Of a stretch of 6,627 nucleotides of DNA, positions 1-5,820 are shown one piece after another; position 1 is the first letter of the stretch, and each line of letters starts with the position of its first letter. Location of the stretch: positions 1 to 6,627 of the forward strand of contig DAOWIN010000046.1 in NCBI GenBank assembly GCA_030640885.1, in the 5' to 3' direction. Both the position numbers and the translations under genes were made by a program. Source of the stretch: Candidatus Omnitrophota bacterium (GTDB taxonomy: Bacteria; Omnitrophota; 4484-213). Under the pieces are notes generated by a model. The model ran no database searches and had not been told where the DNA came from. It saw only the letters and a list, made by a program, of their open reading frames with translations.

Positions 1-1239
1 TGGGGTTATGGACTGCCTATTGGCGGAGTAATAGCCACCGACCCTGAAAATGACGGGGCGATTACCCCCGGAGGGGTAGGGTATGATATAAATGGCGGGA
101 GCCGGCTCATCCGCACTAATTTTAAACATAGTGAAATAAAAAACAAAGTTGAGGGATTAGTTAATCGTTTATCTCAGGAGATTCCTGCCGGCTTGGGCTC
201 AAAAGGGAATATTATTTTAAGCGGCAAAGAGAGAGAAAGGGTTTTGCTTGAAGGAGCAGGTTGGGCAGTGCGGCAGGGCTATGGAGCAGAGAGAGATTTA
301 GAATTCACTGAAGAAGGGGGAGCGATAAAGGGGGCTAATCCGGATAAAATATCCCAACGGGCTTATGAACGGGGCAAAACTCAAGTAGGCACACTGGGAA
401 GCGGAAATCATTTTTGCGAAGTGCAGGTTATTGACGAGATTTATGAGCCGCAGATAGCCAATATTTTTAATCTGTTTAAGGGGCAAATTACAATAATGAT
501 TCATAGCGGCTCGCGCGGCTTTGGGCATCAGGTCTGCAGCGATTATCTAAAGACGATGCTCCCTTATTTTGATAAAGATAAACTTCCTGATCGTCAACTT
601 GTTTGTGTTCCTTTAAATTCTAAAGAAGGAAAGGATTATTTTGCGGCGATGTGCTGTGCGGCAAACTATGCTTGGGCAAACCGTCAGGCTTTGATGTATC
701 TGGCAAGAAAGAGCTTTGAAAGGTTTTTTGGCCAGAAGTGGCAGGATTTGGGTATGGACTTAATCTATGATGTTGCTCACAACATTGCCAAGTTTGAGAA
801 ACATACTGTTGATGGAAAAGAAAAGACCCTTTGTGTGCATCGCAAAGGAGCAACGCGGGCATTCCCGCCAGAGCATCCTGATATTCCGTTAAAATATAAA
901 ACTGTAGGTCAGCCGGTAATTATTCCCGGAGATATGGGCAGACATTCATTTTTATTAGTAGGTACGCAAAAGGCAATGCAGAAAACATTTGGCAGCACTT
1001 GCCATGGTGCCGGTAGGGTGATGTCACGCACAGCGGCAATAAAATCAATAAACGCAAAAACCCTGTCACAAGAATTAAGAAATAAAGGAATAATTGTCCG
1101 CACCGCCGGCAGAGAGACATTAAGCGAAGAGGCTCCGCAGGCGTATAAAGATGTAAGCGATGTAGTGGATGTAGTTGATGGTGCGGGTATCTCCAAAAAG
1201 GTCTGTCGGATGCGGCCGGTAGGGGTGATAAAGGGATAG
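1..1239 (+). CDS. rtcB: RNA-splicing ligase RtcB, 5'-truncated by window edge
   Basis: RtcB joins RNA 2',3'-cyclic phosphate (via 3'-phosphate) and 5'-OH ends using GTP and Mn2+, in tRNA splicing or RNA repair in the cytoplasm. The frame is open from base 1 (WGYGLPIGG...) and 412 codons remain. Against my memory of the ~480-residue Pyrococcus horikoshii enzyme, about 66 N-terminal residues are missing. Motifs in order: GGVGYDIN (codons 24-31), GSGNHF with His137, MIHSGSRG with His168, DVAHNIAK with His260, CHGAGR with His335 (the guanylylated His in the family), and terminal VIKG with Lys411. These match Ph His203, His234, His329, His404 and Lys480. The oddity is codon 32: the family DINCG motif reads DINGG, so the Mn-binding Cys98 equivalent is Gly (GGC at 94-96), followed by Ser where Val is usual. 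The TTG at 193 is internal, not the start. No rtcA or archease gene is visible. Family assignment is sure; activity is uncertain because of the Cys change. Confidence 0.97.
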   Translation, partial: WGYGLPIGGVIATDPENDGAITPGGVGYDINGGSRLIRTNFKHSEIKNKVEGLVNRLSQEIPAGLGSKGNIILSGKERERVLLEGAGWAVRQGYGAERDLEFTEEGGAIKGANPDKISQRAYERGKTQVGTLGSGNHFCEVQVIDEIYEPQIANIFNLFKGQITIMIHSGSRGFGHQVCSDYLKTMLPYFDKDKLPDRQLVCVPLNSKEGKDYFAAMCCAANYAWANRQALMYLARKSFERFFGQKWQDLGMDLIYDVAHNIAKFEKHTVDGKEKTLCVHRKGATRAFPPEHPDIPLKYKTVGQPVIIPGDMGRHSFLLVGTQKAMQKTFGSTCHGAGRVMSRTAAIKSINAKTLSQELRNKGIIVRTAGRETLSEEAPQAYKDVSDVVDVVDGAGISKKVCRMRPVGVIKG

Positions 1240-1245
1240 TTTTTA

Positions 1246-1280
1246 GGTTGCAAGTTGCAGGCTGCAGGCTTCAGGCAAGA
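1246..1280. repeat. Degenerate 7-nt tandem repeat
   Basis: Five consecutive heptamers, GGTTGCA, AGTTGCA, GGCTGCA, GGCTTCA and GGCAAGA, lie just after the rtcB stop. The first four differ from a GGYTGCA consensus at one or two positions; the fifth is decaying. They fill most of the 75-nt gap between rtcB and the next gene. I see no rho-independent terminator there. A TATAAA at 1286-1291 could be a -10 box, but no -35 match is properly spaced. Confidence 0.6.
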
Positions 1281-1314
1281 AAGAATATAAAATCATTGTT
1301 TAGGAGATAATATT

Positions 1315-2538
1315 ATGAAAAGATTATTAGTGGTTAGTTTAGTACTATTTTTAATATTTGGGTTGGTAAATATGGGATATTCTAATGAGCAAAAAAAAGT
1401 ACATTTACAGCAAGCTTGGAGTAATTTAATCGATAAAGAAACGAAAAGCCGTTTGGATAAAGTAATTGAGCTTACGCAGAAAAAAGAAAAAGATGTTTCT
1501 AAATTAAAGGAATTTTTGAAAAATGAGAATCTTTTAGTCCGTGGAATAGCTGCTATAGGTTTAGCCGATGAGAATAATCCAGAAGGCGTGCGGGATTTAA
1601 TTGGGTTATTGAGCTATGGTCATATGCCAGTGTTGGATATAGAATATGAATATGTAGAAGATAAATCGAGATTGGATGTTCCTTTATGGACCGCGGCGGA
1701 ACAAAGGATAAAAAAATTAGGCAAAACCGTCCTTCCCTATTTGATTGAAATGGTAAAAGATGAGCAAATAATAGGAAAGGGAGAATGGGGTATTGCCATT
1801 GGATTAATTATTAGATTAAAGGCTCAAGCGATGATAATTCCCGAAATAACTAATTCGTTAAAGCATTCAAATCCACAGATTCAAGAGGATGTTAAAGGTT
1901 TATTTTATTATACGTATTCAATAAGTTATTTTGCTGGAAGAAGAGAATTGGTCAATAAATCTGTTCTTAAGTTAACAGTTTATGAATTAGTAAAATTGCT
2001 AAATCATCCAGTTGCTGGAGGTTGCGCTTCTTCAATTATTTGGCATCTGAATAGTAAATTTCCCAGAGCAATGAGAAAAGCGATAGCTGATTTATTAAAA
2101 GACCCTGATCCAGAAATCCGGAGTGGTGCAGTTAGAATCTGGGGTATATGTCGAGAGTCCAAAGCACTGCCCAAGCTTACTGAATTGTTAAGTGATAAAG
2201 AACCTATGGTTCGGAAAACAGCAATGTGGTCAATTGGAATTATGTGTCATTATTATGATTTACCCAGAGAAAAAGTCAGCAATAAAATCCTTAGCAAATT
2301 TTATAAGTTGTTAAATGATAAAGAGGGATTTGCTAAAGAGATGATGTTTTTTACTAATGAGGGTAAACTAATGCTTCAGGCGAGTGAAGAGCAAGAAATT
2401 GTCTTTTGGACATTAAAAAAGCTTTTTTATCCGCATCTTTCATACGTTAAAGTAATAGAGGACAGAAACCCAGATGAGATTGTTAAGTACTGGAAAAGAA
2501 AAATTGAAGAAAGGTTAAAACAACATAAAGCAAAATAA
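1315..2538 (+). CDS. Exported HEAT-repeat protein
   Basis: This 407-aa protein begins MKRLLVVSLVLFLIF, a basic N-region plus hydrophobic core, with a plausible signal peptidase I site after GYS (about residue 23). It is probably periplasmic or secreted. Helical repeats of HEAT/PBS-lyase type are visible at about residues 60-100 (LKEFLKNENLLVRGIAAIGL), 137-180, and most clearly 253-310, where two units carry DPDPEIRSGAVRIWGI and DKEPMVRKTAMWSIGI. Such repeats are protein-interaction scaffolds, and no catalytic motif is evident. The C-terminus (385-407) is highly basic. The start is supported by AGGAG at 1302-1306, 8 nt upstream. It is the first gene of the tightly packed run leading into MNT, HEPN and serS. 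Its precise role and partner are unknown. An exported scaffold ahead of cytoplasmic RNA-related genes is functionally unexplained. Confidence 0.85.
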   Translation: MKRLLVVSLVLFLIFGLVNMGYSNEQKKVHLQQAWSNLIDKETKSRLDKVIELTQKKEKDVSKLKEFLKNENLLVRGIAAIGLADENNPEGVRDLIGLLSYGHMPVLDIEYEYVEDKSRLDVPLWTAAEQRIKKLGKTVLPYLIEMVKDEQIIGKGEWGIAIGLIIRLKAQAMIIPEITNSLKHSNPQIQEDVKGLFYYTYSISYFAGRRELVNKSVLKLTVYELVKLLNHPVAGGCASSIIWHLNSKFPRAMRKAIADLLKDPDPEIRSGAVRIWGICRESKALPKLTELLSDKEPMVRKTAMWSIGIMCHYYDLPREKVSNKILSKFYKLLNDKEGFAKEMMFFTNEGKLMLQASEEQEIVFWTLKKLFYPHLSYVKVIEDRNPDEIVKYWKRKIEERLKQHKAK

Positions 2539-2540
2539 AA

Positions 2541-2888
2541 ATGAAAACAAAAGTAAATAAATTCCTAAATAAAAATGAATCTGTCTCAATAGAAGAATTT
2601 AGCCAGAAATTAAAAAAGTCCTTATCAAGTGATTTATTAAAAATAGAGCTTTTTGGCTCAAAGGCGCGTGGGCACTTTAATAAAGACTCCGATGTTGATA
2701 TATTAATTGTAGTAAGAAAAAAAACCTTTTCTCTTAAAGATAAATTGTTTAGAATTTTGTTAGATATTGATTTAGAATATGATTCTCGCATTTCTCCTTT
2801 AATCCTTTCACAAAAGGAGTATGAAGAGAATAAGATTTTGCGGTCTCCTTTGATATTAGCCATAGAAAAAGAAGGGATAAAAATATGA
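2541..2888 (+). CDS. MNT-type minimal nucleotidyltransferase
   Basis: This 115-aa protein has the pol-beta superfamily signature GSKARG (residues 39-44), then SDVDILIV with Asp51 and Asp53, the usual metal-binding pair. A third acidic candidate is Asp81 in EYDSRIS. Length and architecture match minimal nucleotidyltransferases (MNT). Characterised relatives such as MntA transfer AMP to a partner HEPN protein and thereby neutralise it. An N-terminal extension of about 30 residues precedes the core. The start lies only 2 nt after the HEAT-gene stop and no good Shine-Dalgarno is visible nearby, so translational coupling is likely. The stop overlaps the HEPN start (ATGA). The substrate, whether AMPylation of the partner or nucleotidyl transfer to RNA, cannot be told from sequence. 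Family assignment is strong. Confidence 0.9.
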   Translation: MKTKVNKFLNKNESVSIEEFSQKLKKSLSSDLLKIELFGSKARGHFNKDSDVDILIVVRKKTFSLKDKLFRILLDIDLEYDSRISPLILSQKEYEENKILRSPLILAIEKEGIKI

Positions 2889-3283
2889 GAAATCATAGGA
2901 AAGATTTGGTTGTTTATAGAATATCTGATAGCAAAGAAAAACTTTTATCTGCTGAGATACTATTTAAAAATAAACAATTTAAAGATTCTGTTTCGCGTTC
3001 TTATTATGCGATGTTTTCAGCCACACGGGCATTATTAGCTACAAAAAAATTAGATAGTTCCAAACATTCGGGGGTGATTTCACTTTTTAATCAACATTTT
3101 GTTAAGAAAGAAATTGTTTCCAAAAAGGCAGGGAGGATTTTGATGGATGCCCGTGAAGTAAGAGAAGAAGGGGATTATGGAGACTTAATTATAATTAGCA
3201 AGAAGGAAGCGGAAAGGCAATTAAAGCAGGCGAAAGAATTTATTAAAGAAATAGAAAAGGCAATCAAAAATGCTAAGCATTAA
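2885..3283 (+). CDS. HEPN domain protein paired with MNT
   Basis: This 132-aa all-helical protein shows HEPN (PF05168-like) hallmarks: RSYYAMFSATRALL (38-51), KHSGVISLFNQHFVK (60-74), and AREVREEGDYGD (89-100). Partner-type HEPN proteins next to MNT are either ribonuclease toxins silenced by AMPylation or non-catalytic substrate-binding subunits. The R-X4-6-H RNase motif would be Arg38 plus a His at 45, but residue 45 is Ser. No other Arg in the protein has His four to six residues after it, so nuclease activity is doubtful. The start overlaps the MNT stop by 4 nt and has AAGGG at 2872-2876. The 3' end overlaps serS by 14 nt. The C-terminal 30 residues are Lys/Glu-rich and helical. I infer that it forms a complex with MNT; whether the pair is a toxin-antitoxin system is open. 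Confidence 0.85.
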   Translation: MRNHRKDLVVYRISDSKEKLLSAEILFKNKQFKDSVSRSYYAMFSATRALLATKKLDSSKHSGVISLFNQHFVKKEIVSKKAGRILMDAREVREEGDYGDLIIISKKEAERQLKQAKEFIKEIEKAIKNAKH

Positions 3284-4532
3284 ATTTATTCGGGAAAATT
3301 TGGAGTTGGTTAAAAAGGGATTAGCCGCAAAAAGAGAAAGAGTGGACATTGATGCCTTATTAAGCTTGGATTTGCAGGCGAGGGAATTGAAAAGCAGGGT
3401 TGAAGAATTGCGGGCAAGAAGAAATAAGCAAAGCAGTGAAATTGCTGAATTAAAAAAGAAGGGATTTGATGCTGAGCAAAAGATTATTGAAGTGCGTGAG
3501 GGGGGAAGAGAGATAAAAGAAAAAGAAGGAGGTCTGCGACAAATTGAGCAGAAGATAGAGGTTTTATTGTCAGCTATTCCCAACCTTCCGCATAACTCTG
3601 TACCTTTGGGAGAGGGGCCAAAAGATAATAAAATTATTCGTCAATGGGGAGAGGCGCCAAAATTTTCCTTTTCTCCTAAGACACATTTACAGTTGGGAGA
3701 AGATTTGGATATTTTTGATTTTAAGCGCGCGGCAAAGATTAGTGGTTCTAATTTTCCTTTGTTAAAAGGTAAGGGAGCGCTTTTAGAAAGGGCGTTGATA
3801 AATTTCTTTTTGGATACGCATACGGCAAACGGTTATCAGGAGATTTCGCCGCCTTTATTAGCAAACCGCCGTTCAATGTTTAATACCGGGCAGTTGCCAA
3901 AGTTGGAAGAGGATATGTATTGCTTAGAAAAAGATGGTTTCTTTTTGATTCCCACTGCCGAGGTGCCTTTAACTAATTTGCATAGCGACGAAATTTTGGA
4001 TATTAAAAGCTTACCGCTTAAATATGTTGCCTATACACCTTGTTTTCGGCGAGAGGCCGGAAGTTACGGTAAAGAAACTAAGGGGTTGATTCGCGTGCAT
4101 CAATTTGATAAAATAGAATTGGTGAAGTTTGTTTGCCAAGAGGATTCTTATAATGAATTAGAATCTTTACTGCGAAATGCTGAAGAGGTTTTACAAAAAT
4201 TAAAGCTTCCTTACCGCATAGTTTTGTTATGCAGTGCCGAACTTAGTTTTGCTTCTGCCAAGTGTTATGACATAGAGGTTTTTGCGCCGGGCAGCAATAC
4301 TTGGTTAGAGGTAAGCAGTTGCGCTAATTTTGAGGATTTTCAAGCCCGGCGGGCAAATATAAAATATCGCGAAAAAGAAAAATTGAAATACGCGCATACC
4401 TTGAATGGTTCAGGTGTTGCGCTTGCTCGTACTATAGTTGCTTTGTTAGAAAATTATCAGCAGAAGGATGGGGGCATAAAGGTTCCTGCTGTTTTGCAAA
4501 AGTATATTAGTGAAAAAGAGATTAAAAAATAA
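3270..4532 (+). CDS. serS: Seryl-tRNA synthetase
   Basis: A class II aminoacyl-tRNA synthetase that charges tRNA-Ser (and tRNA-Sec where present) with serine in the cytoplasm. The 420-aa length is normal. The N-terminus MLSIKFIREN is typical, and residues ~27-100 form the charged coiled-coil arm that grips the long variable arm of tRNA-Ser. Serine-site TAEVPLTN lies at 229-236. Motif 2 is FRREAGSYGKETKGLIRVHQF (259-279) and motif 3 is LNGSGVALARTIVALLENYQ (378-397). VSSCANFEDFQARR (348-361) is also conserved. The segment after LLC reads SAELSF where TGDMGF or similar is common, a mild local divergence. The start has an AAGG at 3257-3260 and overlaps HEPN by 14 nt. The downstream membrane gene overlaps its 3' end by 23 nt. 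No T-box leader is seen directly upstream, so expression probably depends on the operon promoter or an internal one. Very confident. Confidence 0.98.
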   Translation: MLSIKFIRENLELVKKGLAAKRERVDIDALLSLDLQARELKSRVEELRARRNKQSSEIAELKKKGFDAEQKIIEVREGGREIKEKEGGLRQIEQKIEVLLSAIPNLPHNSVPLGEGPKDNKIIRQWGEAPKFSFSPKTHLQLGEDLDIFDFKRAAKISGSNFPLLKGKGALLERALINFFLDTHTANGYQEISPPLLANRRSMFNTGQLPKLEEDMYCLEKDGFFLIPTAEVPLTNLHSDEILDIKSLPLKYVAYTPCFRREAGSYGKETKGLIRVHQFDKIELVKFVCQEDSYNELESLLRNAEEVLQKLKLPYRIVLLCSAELSFASAKCYDIEVFAPGSNTWLEVSSCANFEDFQARRANIKYREKEKLKYAHTLNGSGVALARTIVALLENYQQKDGGIKVPAVLQKYISEKEIKK

Positions 4533-5184
4533 ATACCGGCGTTTAGCAATTTCTTTTTTTAAAATTGTCTTAGGGGTGCTTTTTCTATTTCTTGGTGTCA
4601 TTCTCAGTATTGTTTTTTTAAAACAACTATCATCCTTTAGGATTGGGAGCAATGAAAGCTATTTTTTATTAGGAGTAGGCGTTTATGCCCTAATCCATTT
4701 TTTATTTAAAAAGCCAATCCTGCTTTATATTTTTGGACACGAATTGACCCATGCTATTTCTGTTTTTCTTTGTCGGGGAAGAGTAAAGTCGTTCCGCGTT
4801 TCTCGGCGAGGGGGAGGTGTAGGGAGTACAAAAGCAAATTTTTTTATTTCTTTGTCTCCTTATTTATTTCCTATTTATACTATTCTTGTAGTGGTTGTTT
4901 ATTTTTTTCTTGCTCTGTTTTTGGATGTTAGCAAATACCTTGCTGTTTTTCTTTTTGTTGTCGGGCTCACATGGGCATTTCATATCTTTTTAACCCTTTA
5001 TTTTTTGGGGCAGGGGCAGAAAGATGTTGTTCGTAGCGGGCGGATTTTTTCTCTGCCTTTGATTTATATTACGAATTTGCTCATTTTGCTGATAATTCTT
5101 TGTTGTTTATCAAGGCAGATTGCTCTAAAGGATTTTTTTCAATTGCTAATCCAGGAGTTTCAGGTCTTTTATCAAATTTTTTGA
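4510..5184 (+). CDS. M50-like integral membrane metallopeptidase
   Basis: This 224-aa membrane protein has about five or six hydrophobic segments: ~14-38, 50-66, 113-137, 142-166 and 180-200. An FGHELTHAIS stretch (76-84) contains an HExxH zinc motif (His77, Glu78, His81) in a hydrophobic context. It is followed by a Gly-rich turn, VSRRGGGVGSTKANFFISLSPY (97-118), reminiscent of M50/M50B-type intramembrane metallopeptidases. Asp172, in GQKDVVRSG, is a candidate third zinc ligand. The classical NxxPxxxxDG motif of site-2 proteases is absent, so substrate and mechanism are unknown. The GTG start (4510) overlaps serS by 23 nt without a clear Shine-Dalgarno; coupling to serS translation is likely. 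The basic N-terminus (MKKRLKNKYRR) suits a cytoplasmic-side end. The stop is 10 nt before tRNA-Ser. The metallopeptidase call is inferred from the motif. Confidence 0.75.
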   Translation: MKKRLKNKYRRLAISFFKIVLGVLFLFLGVILSIVFLKQLSSFRIGSNESYFLLGVGVYALIHFLFKKPILLYIFGHELTHAISVFLCRGRVKSFRVSRRGGGVGSTKANFFISLSPYLFPIYTILVVVVYFFLALFLDVSKYLAVFLFVVGLTWAFHIFLTLYFLGQGQKDVVRSGRIFSLPLIYITNLLILLIILCCLSRQIALKDFFQLLIQEFQVFYQIF

Positions 5185-5194
5185 AGCGAAATAT

Positions 5195-5281
5195 GGAGGG
5201 ATGGCTGAGCGGACGAAAGCGGCGGTCTTGAAAACCGTTAGGTGATGAGCCTCGTGGGTTCGAATCCTACTCCCTCCGCCA
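5195..5281 (+). tRNA. tRNA-Ser (anticodon UGA), CCA encoded
   Basis: A complete class II tRNA can be folded by eye. The acceptor stem is GGAGGGA (5195-5201) with TCCCTCC (5271-5277), then discriminator G and CCA (5279-5281). The D stem is GCT/AGC. The anticodon stem is GCGGT/ACCGT around loop CTTGAAA, with anticodon TGA at 5229-5231. The long variable arm is AGGT/GCCT (5240-5252), the hallmark of serine tRNA. The T stem is GTGGG/CCTAC with loop TTCGAAT. It starts 10 nt after the membrane-protein stop and may be cotranscribed with serS. Confidence 0.97.
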
Positions 5282-5320
5282 TCCGCCTAAGGCGGATGAT
5301 CCTGAGCGAAGCGAAGGACC
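5281..5320. repeat. GC-rich hairpin/dispersed-type repeat abutting tRNA-Ser
   Basis: ATCCGCC (5281-5287) pairs perfectly with GGCGGAT (5291-5297) around TAA. Next comes a second short palindrome, TCCT (5300-5303) with AGGA (5315-5318), enclosing a tandem GCGAA duplication. The first arm begins on the final A of the tRNA CCA end, and TCCGCC is duplicated on both sides of that A. There is no T-tract, so this is not a standard terminator. The composition is more GC-rich than its surroundings. I believe similar short segments are dispersed in many uncultured-phylum genomes, but cannot check. Confidence 0.55.
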
Positions 5321-5351
5321 AAGCCATAGGAATTTTATTGGATAAGATTTA

Positions 5352-5378
5352 TCAATTTTGACATTCTGTCAAAATTGA
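5352..5378 (+). promoter_or_regulatory. Perfect 12-bp stem-loop in the rrm upstream region
   Basis: TCAATTTTGACA (5352-5363) is the exact reverse complement of TGTCAAAATTGA (5367-5378), with a TTC loop. A small GATAA/TTATC hairpin (5341-5353) abuts it. No U-tract follows, so it is not an intrinsic terminator on this strand. It could be an RNA stability or processing element 3' of the tRNA, part of the RRM-gene leader, or an operator. It contains a TTGACA (5358-5363) but no -10 box at the right spacing. Confidence 0.6.
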
Positions 5379-5380
5379 GC

Positions 5381-5390
5381 AAGGAGGTGA
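5381..5390 (+). other. Isolated perfect Shine-Dalgarno sequence with no ORF
   Basis: AAGGAGGTGA is complementary over ten bases to the anti-Shine-Dalgarno end of 16S rRNA (TCACCTCCTT). No ATG lies at usable spacing. The nearby TTG (5406) and GTG (5408) frames stop within a few codons, and the GTG inside the element yields only 11 codons without a proper RBS. It follows the 12-bp hairpin by 2 nt and lies 134 nt upstream of the RRM gene start. It may be a ribosome standby or sequestering site, a remnant of a lost gene, or chance. Confidence 0.4.
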
Positions 5391-5441
5391 CAGCCTATAA
5401 GCATTTTGTGTTAGTTTTTTGAATCGGATTTTTCTTATGTT

Positions 5442-5458
5442 TAATGATATTATCATTA
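5442..5458. promoter_or_regulatory. 17-bp perfect palindrome, operator-like
   Basis: TAATGATA and TATCATTA flank a single central T. The element lies 65 nt before the RRM gene start. It resembles AT-rich operators of several families (Fur/PerR-type boxes are one example), but it does not match any consensus well enough to name a regulator. A weak TTGAAT -35-like box is at 5419-5424 with no convincing -10, so promoter geometry is unclear. Confidence 0.45.
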
Positions 5459-5476
5459 TTAACAGAGAAAGAAAGG

Positions 5477-5506
5477 CATCTATTTAAGAAAATTAGATGT
5501 CTAATT
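5477..5506 (+). promoter_or_regulatory. Two mutually exclusive hairpins next to the rrm RBS
   Basis: CATCTA (5477-5482) can pair with TAGATG (5494-5499). The same TAGATG region can instead pair downstream, as AATTAGA (5491-5497) with TCTAATT (5500-5506). Only one can form at a time, and the second ends 4 nt before the AAGGAG ribosome-binding site at 5511-5516. This geometry could allow temperature- or protein-dependent control of translation, as known for some cold-shock mRNAs; that is inference only. Confidence 0.4.
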
Positions 5507-5523
5507 GTTTAAGGAGATTTAGG

Positions 5524-5817
5524 ATGAATATTTATGTAGGTAATTTGTCTTATGACGCTACTGACGATGATTTGCGTCAGCTTTTTGAAGAGTTTGGTCA
5601 AGTCGCATCTGCCAATGTTATTAAAGATAGATACACTGGTAAATCACGGGGTTTTGGTTTTATAGAAATGCCCGTTGAAGATGAAGCCAAAGCGGCAATT
5701 GCTGCTGCAAACGGCAAAGAAATAAAAGGACGGGCGGTTAAAGTTAATGAAACTCGTCCTCGTTCTGAAGGTGGTGGCCGGGAAGGCGGCGGTGGCGGAG
5801 GAGGGCGTTCTTGGTAA
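5524..5817 (+). CDS. Single-RRM glycine-rich RNA-binding protein
   Basis: This 97-aa cytoplasmic protein is an almost bare RRM fold plus a Gly-rich tail. RNP2 is IYVGNL (3-8) and RNP1 is RGFGFIEM (42-49); aromatic residues Tyr4, Phe44 and Phe46 are the expected RNA-stacking positions. The tail (83-95) is Gly/Arg. Bacterial members resemble cyanobacterial Rbp proteins, some of which are cold-inducible RNA-binding proteins. An in-frame ATG at 5497 would add nine residues, but the ATG at 5524 is preferred: AAGGAG at 5511-5516 is spaced 7 nt from it, and MNIYVGNLSY is the canonical RRM N-terminus. The gene is monocistronic in appearance, with 200-300 nt of repeat-rich sequence upstream and 180 nt of structured sequence downstream. 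The leader and trailer structures make post-transcriptional or autogenous control plausible but unproven. Confidence 0.95.
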   Translation: MNIYVGNLSYDATDDDLRQLFEEFGQVASANVIKDRYTGKSRGFGFIEMPVEDEAKAAIAAANGKEIKGRAVKVNETRPRSEGGGREGGGGGGGRSW

Positions 5818-5820
5818 GCA

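Noticed and set aside
193..195. TTG as the start of the RtcB gene
   Set aside because: The frame is open to base 1 and the preceding 64 codons encode conserved RtcB sequence (GYGLPIGG, GGVGYDIN), so this is internal.
620..1253. Minus-strand ORFs opposite rtcB
   Set aside because: They are antisense to conserved RtcB motifs, have low-complexity translations and no recognisable domain.
5387..5422. Eleven-codon GTG ORF inside the isolated Shine-Dalgarno sequence
   Set aside because: The start lies within the SD itself, leaving no usable RBS, and the ORF is very short.
5497..5523. Upstream in-frame ATG for the RRM protein
   Set aside because: It has no ribosome-binding site and adds non-family residues; ATG 5524 has AAGGAG at 7 nt and the canonical RRM N-terminus.
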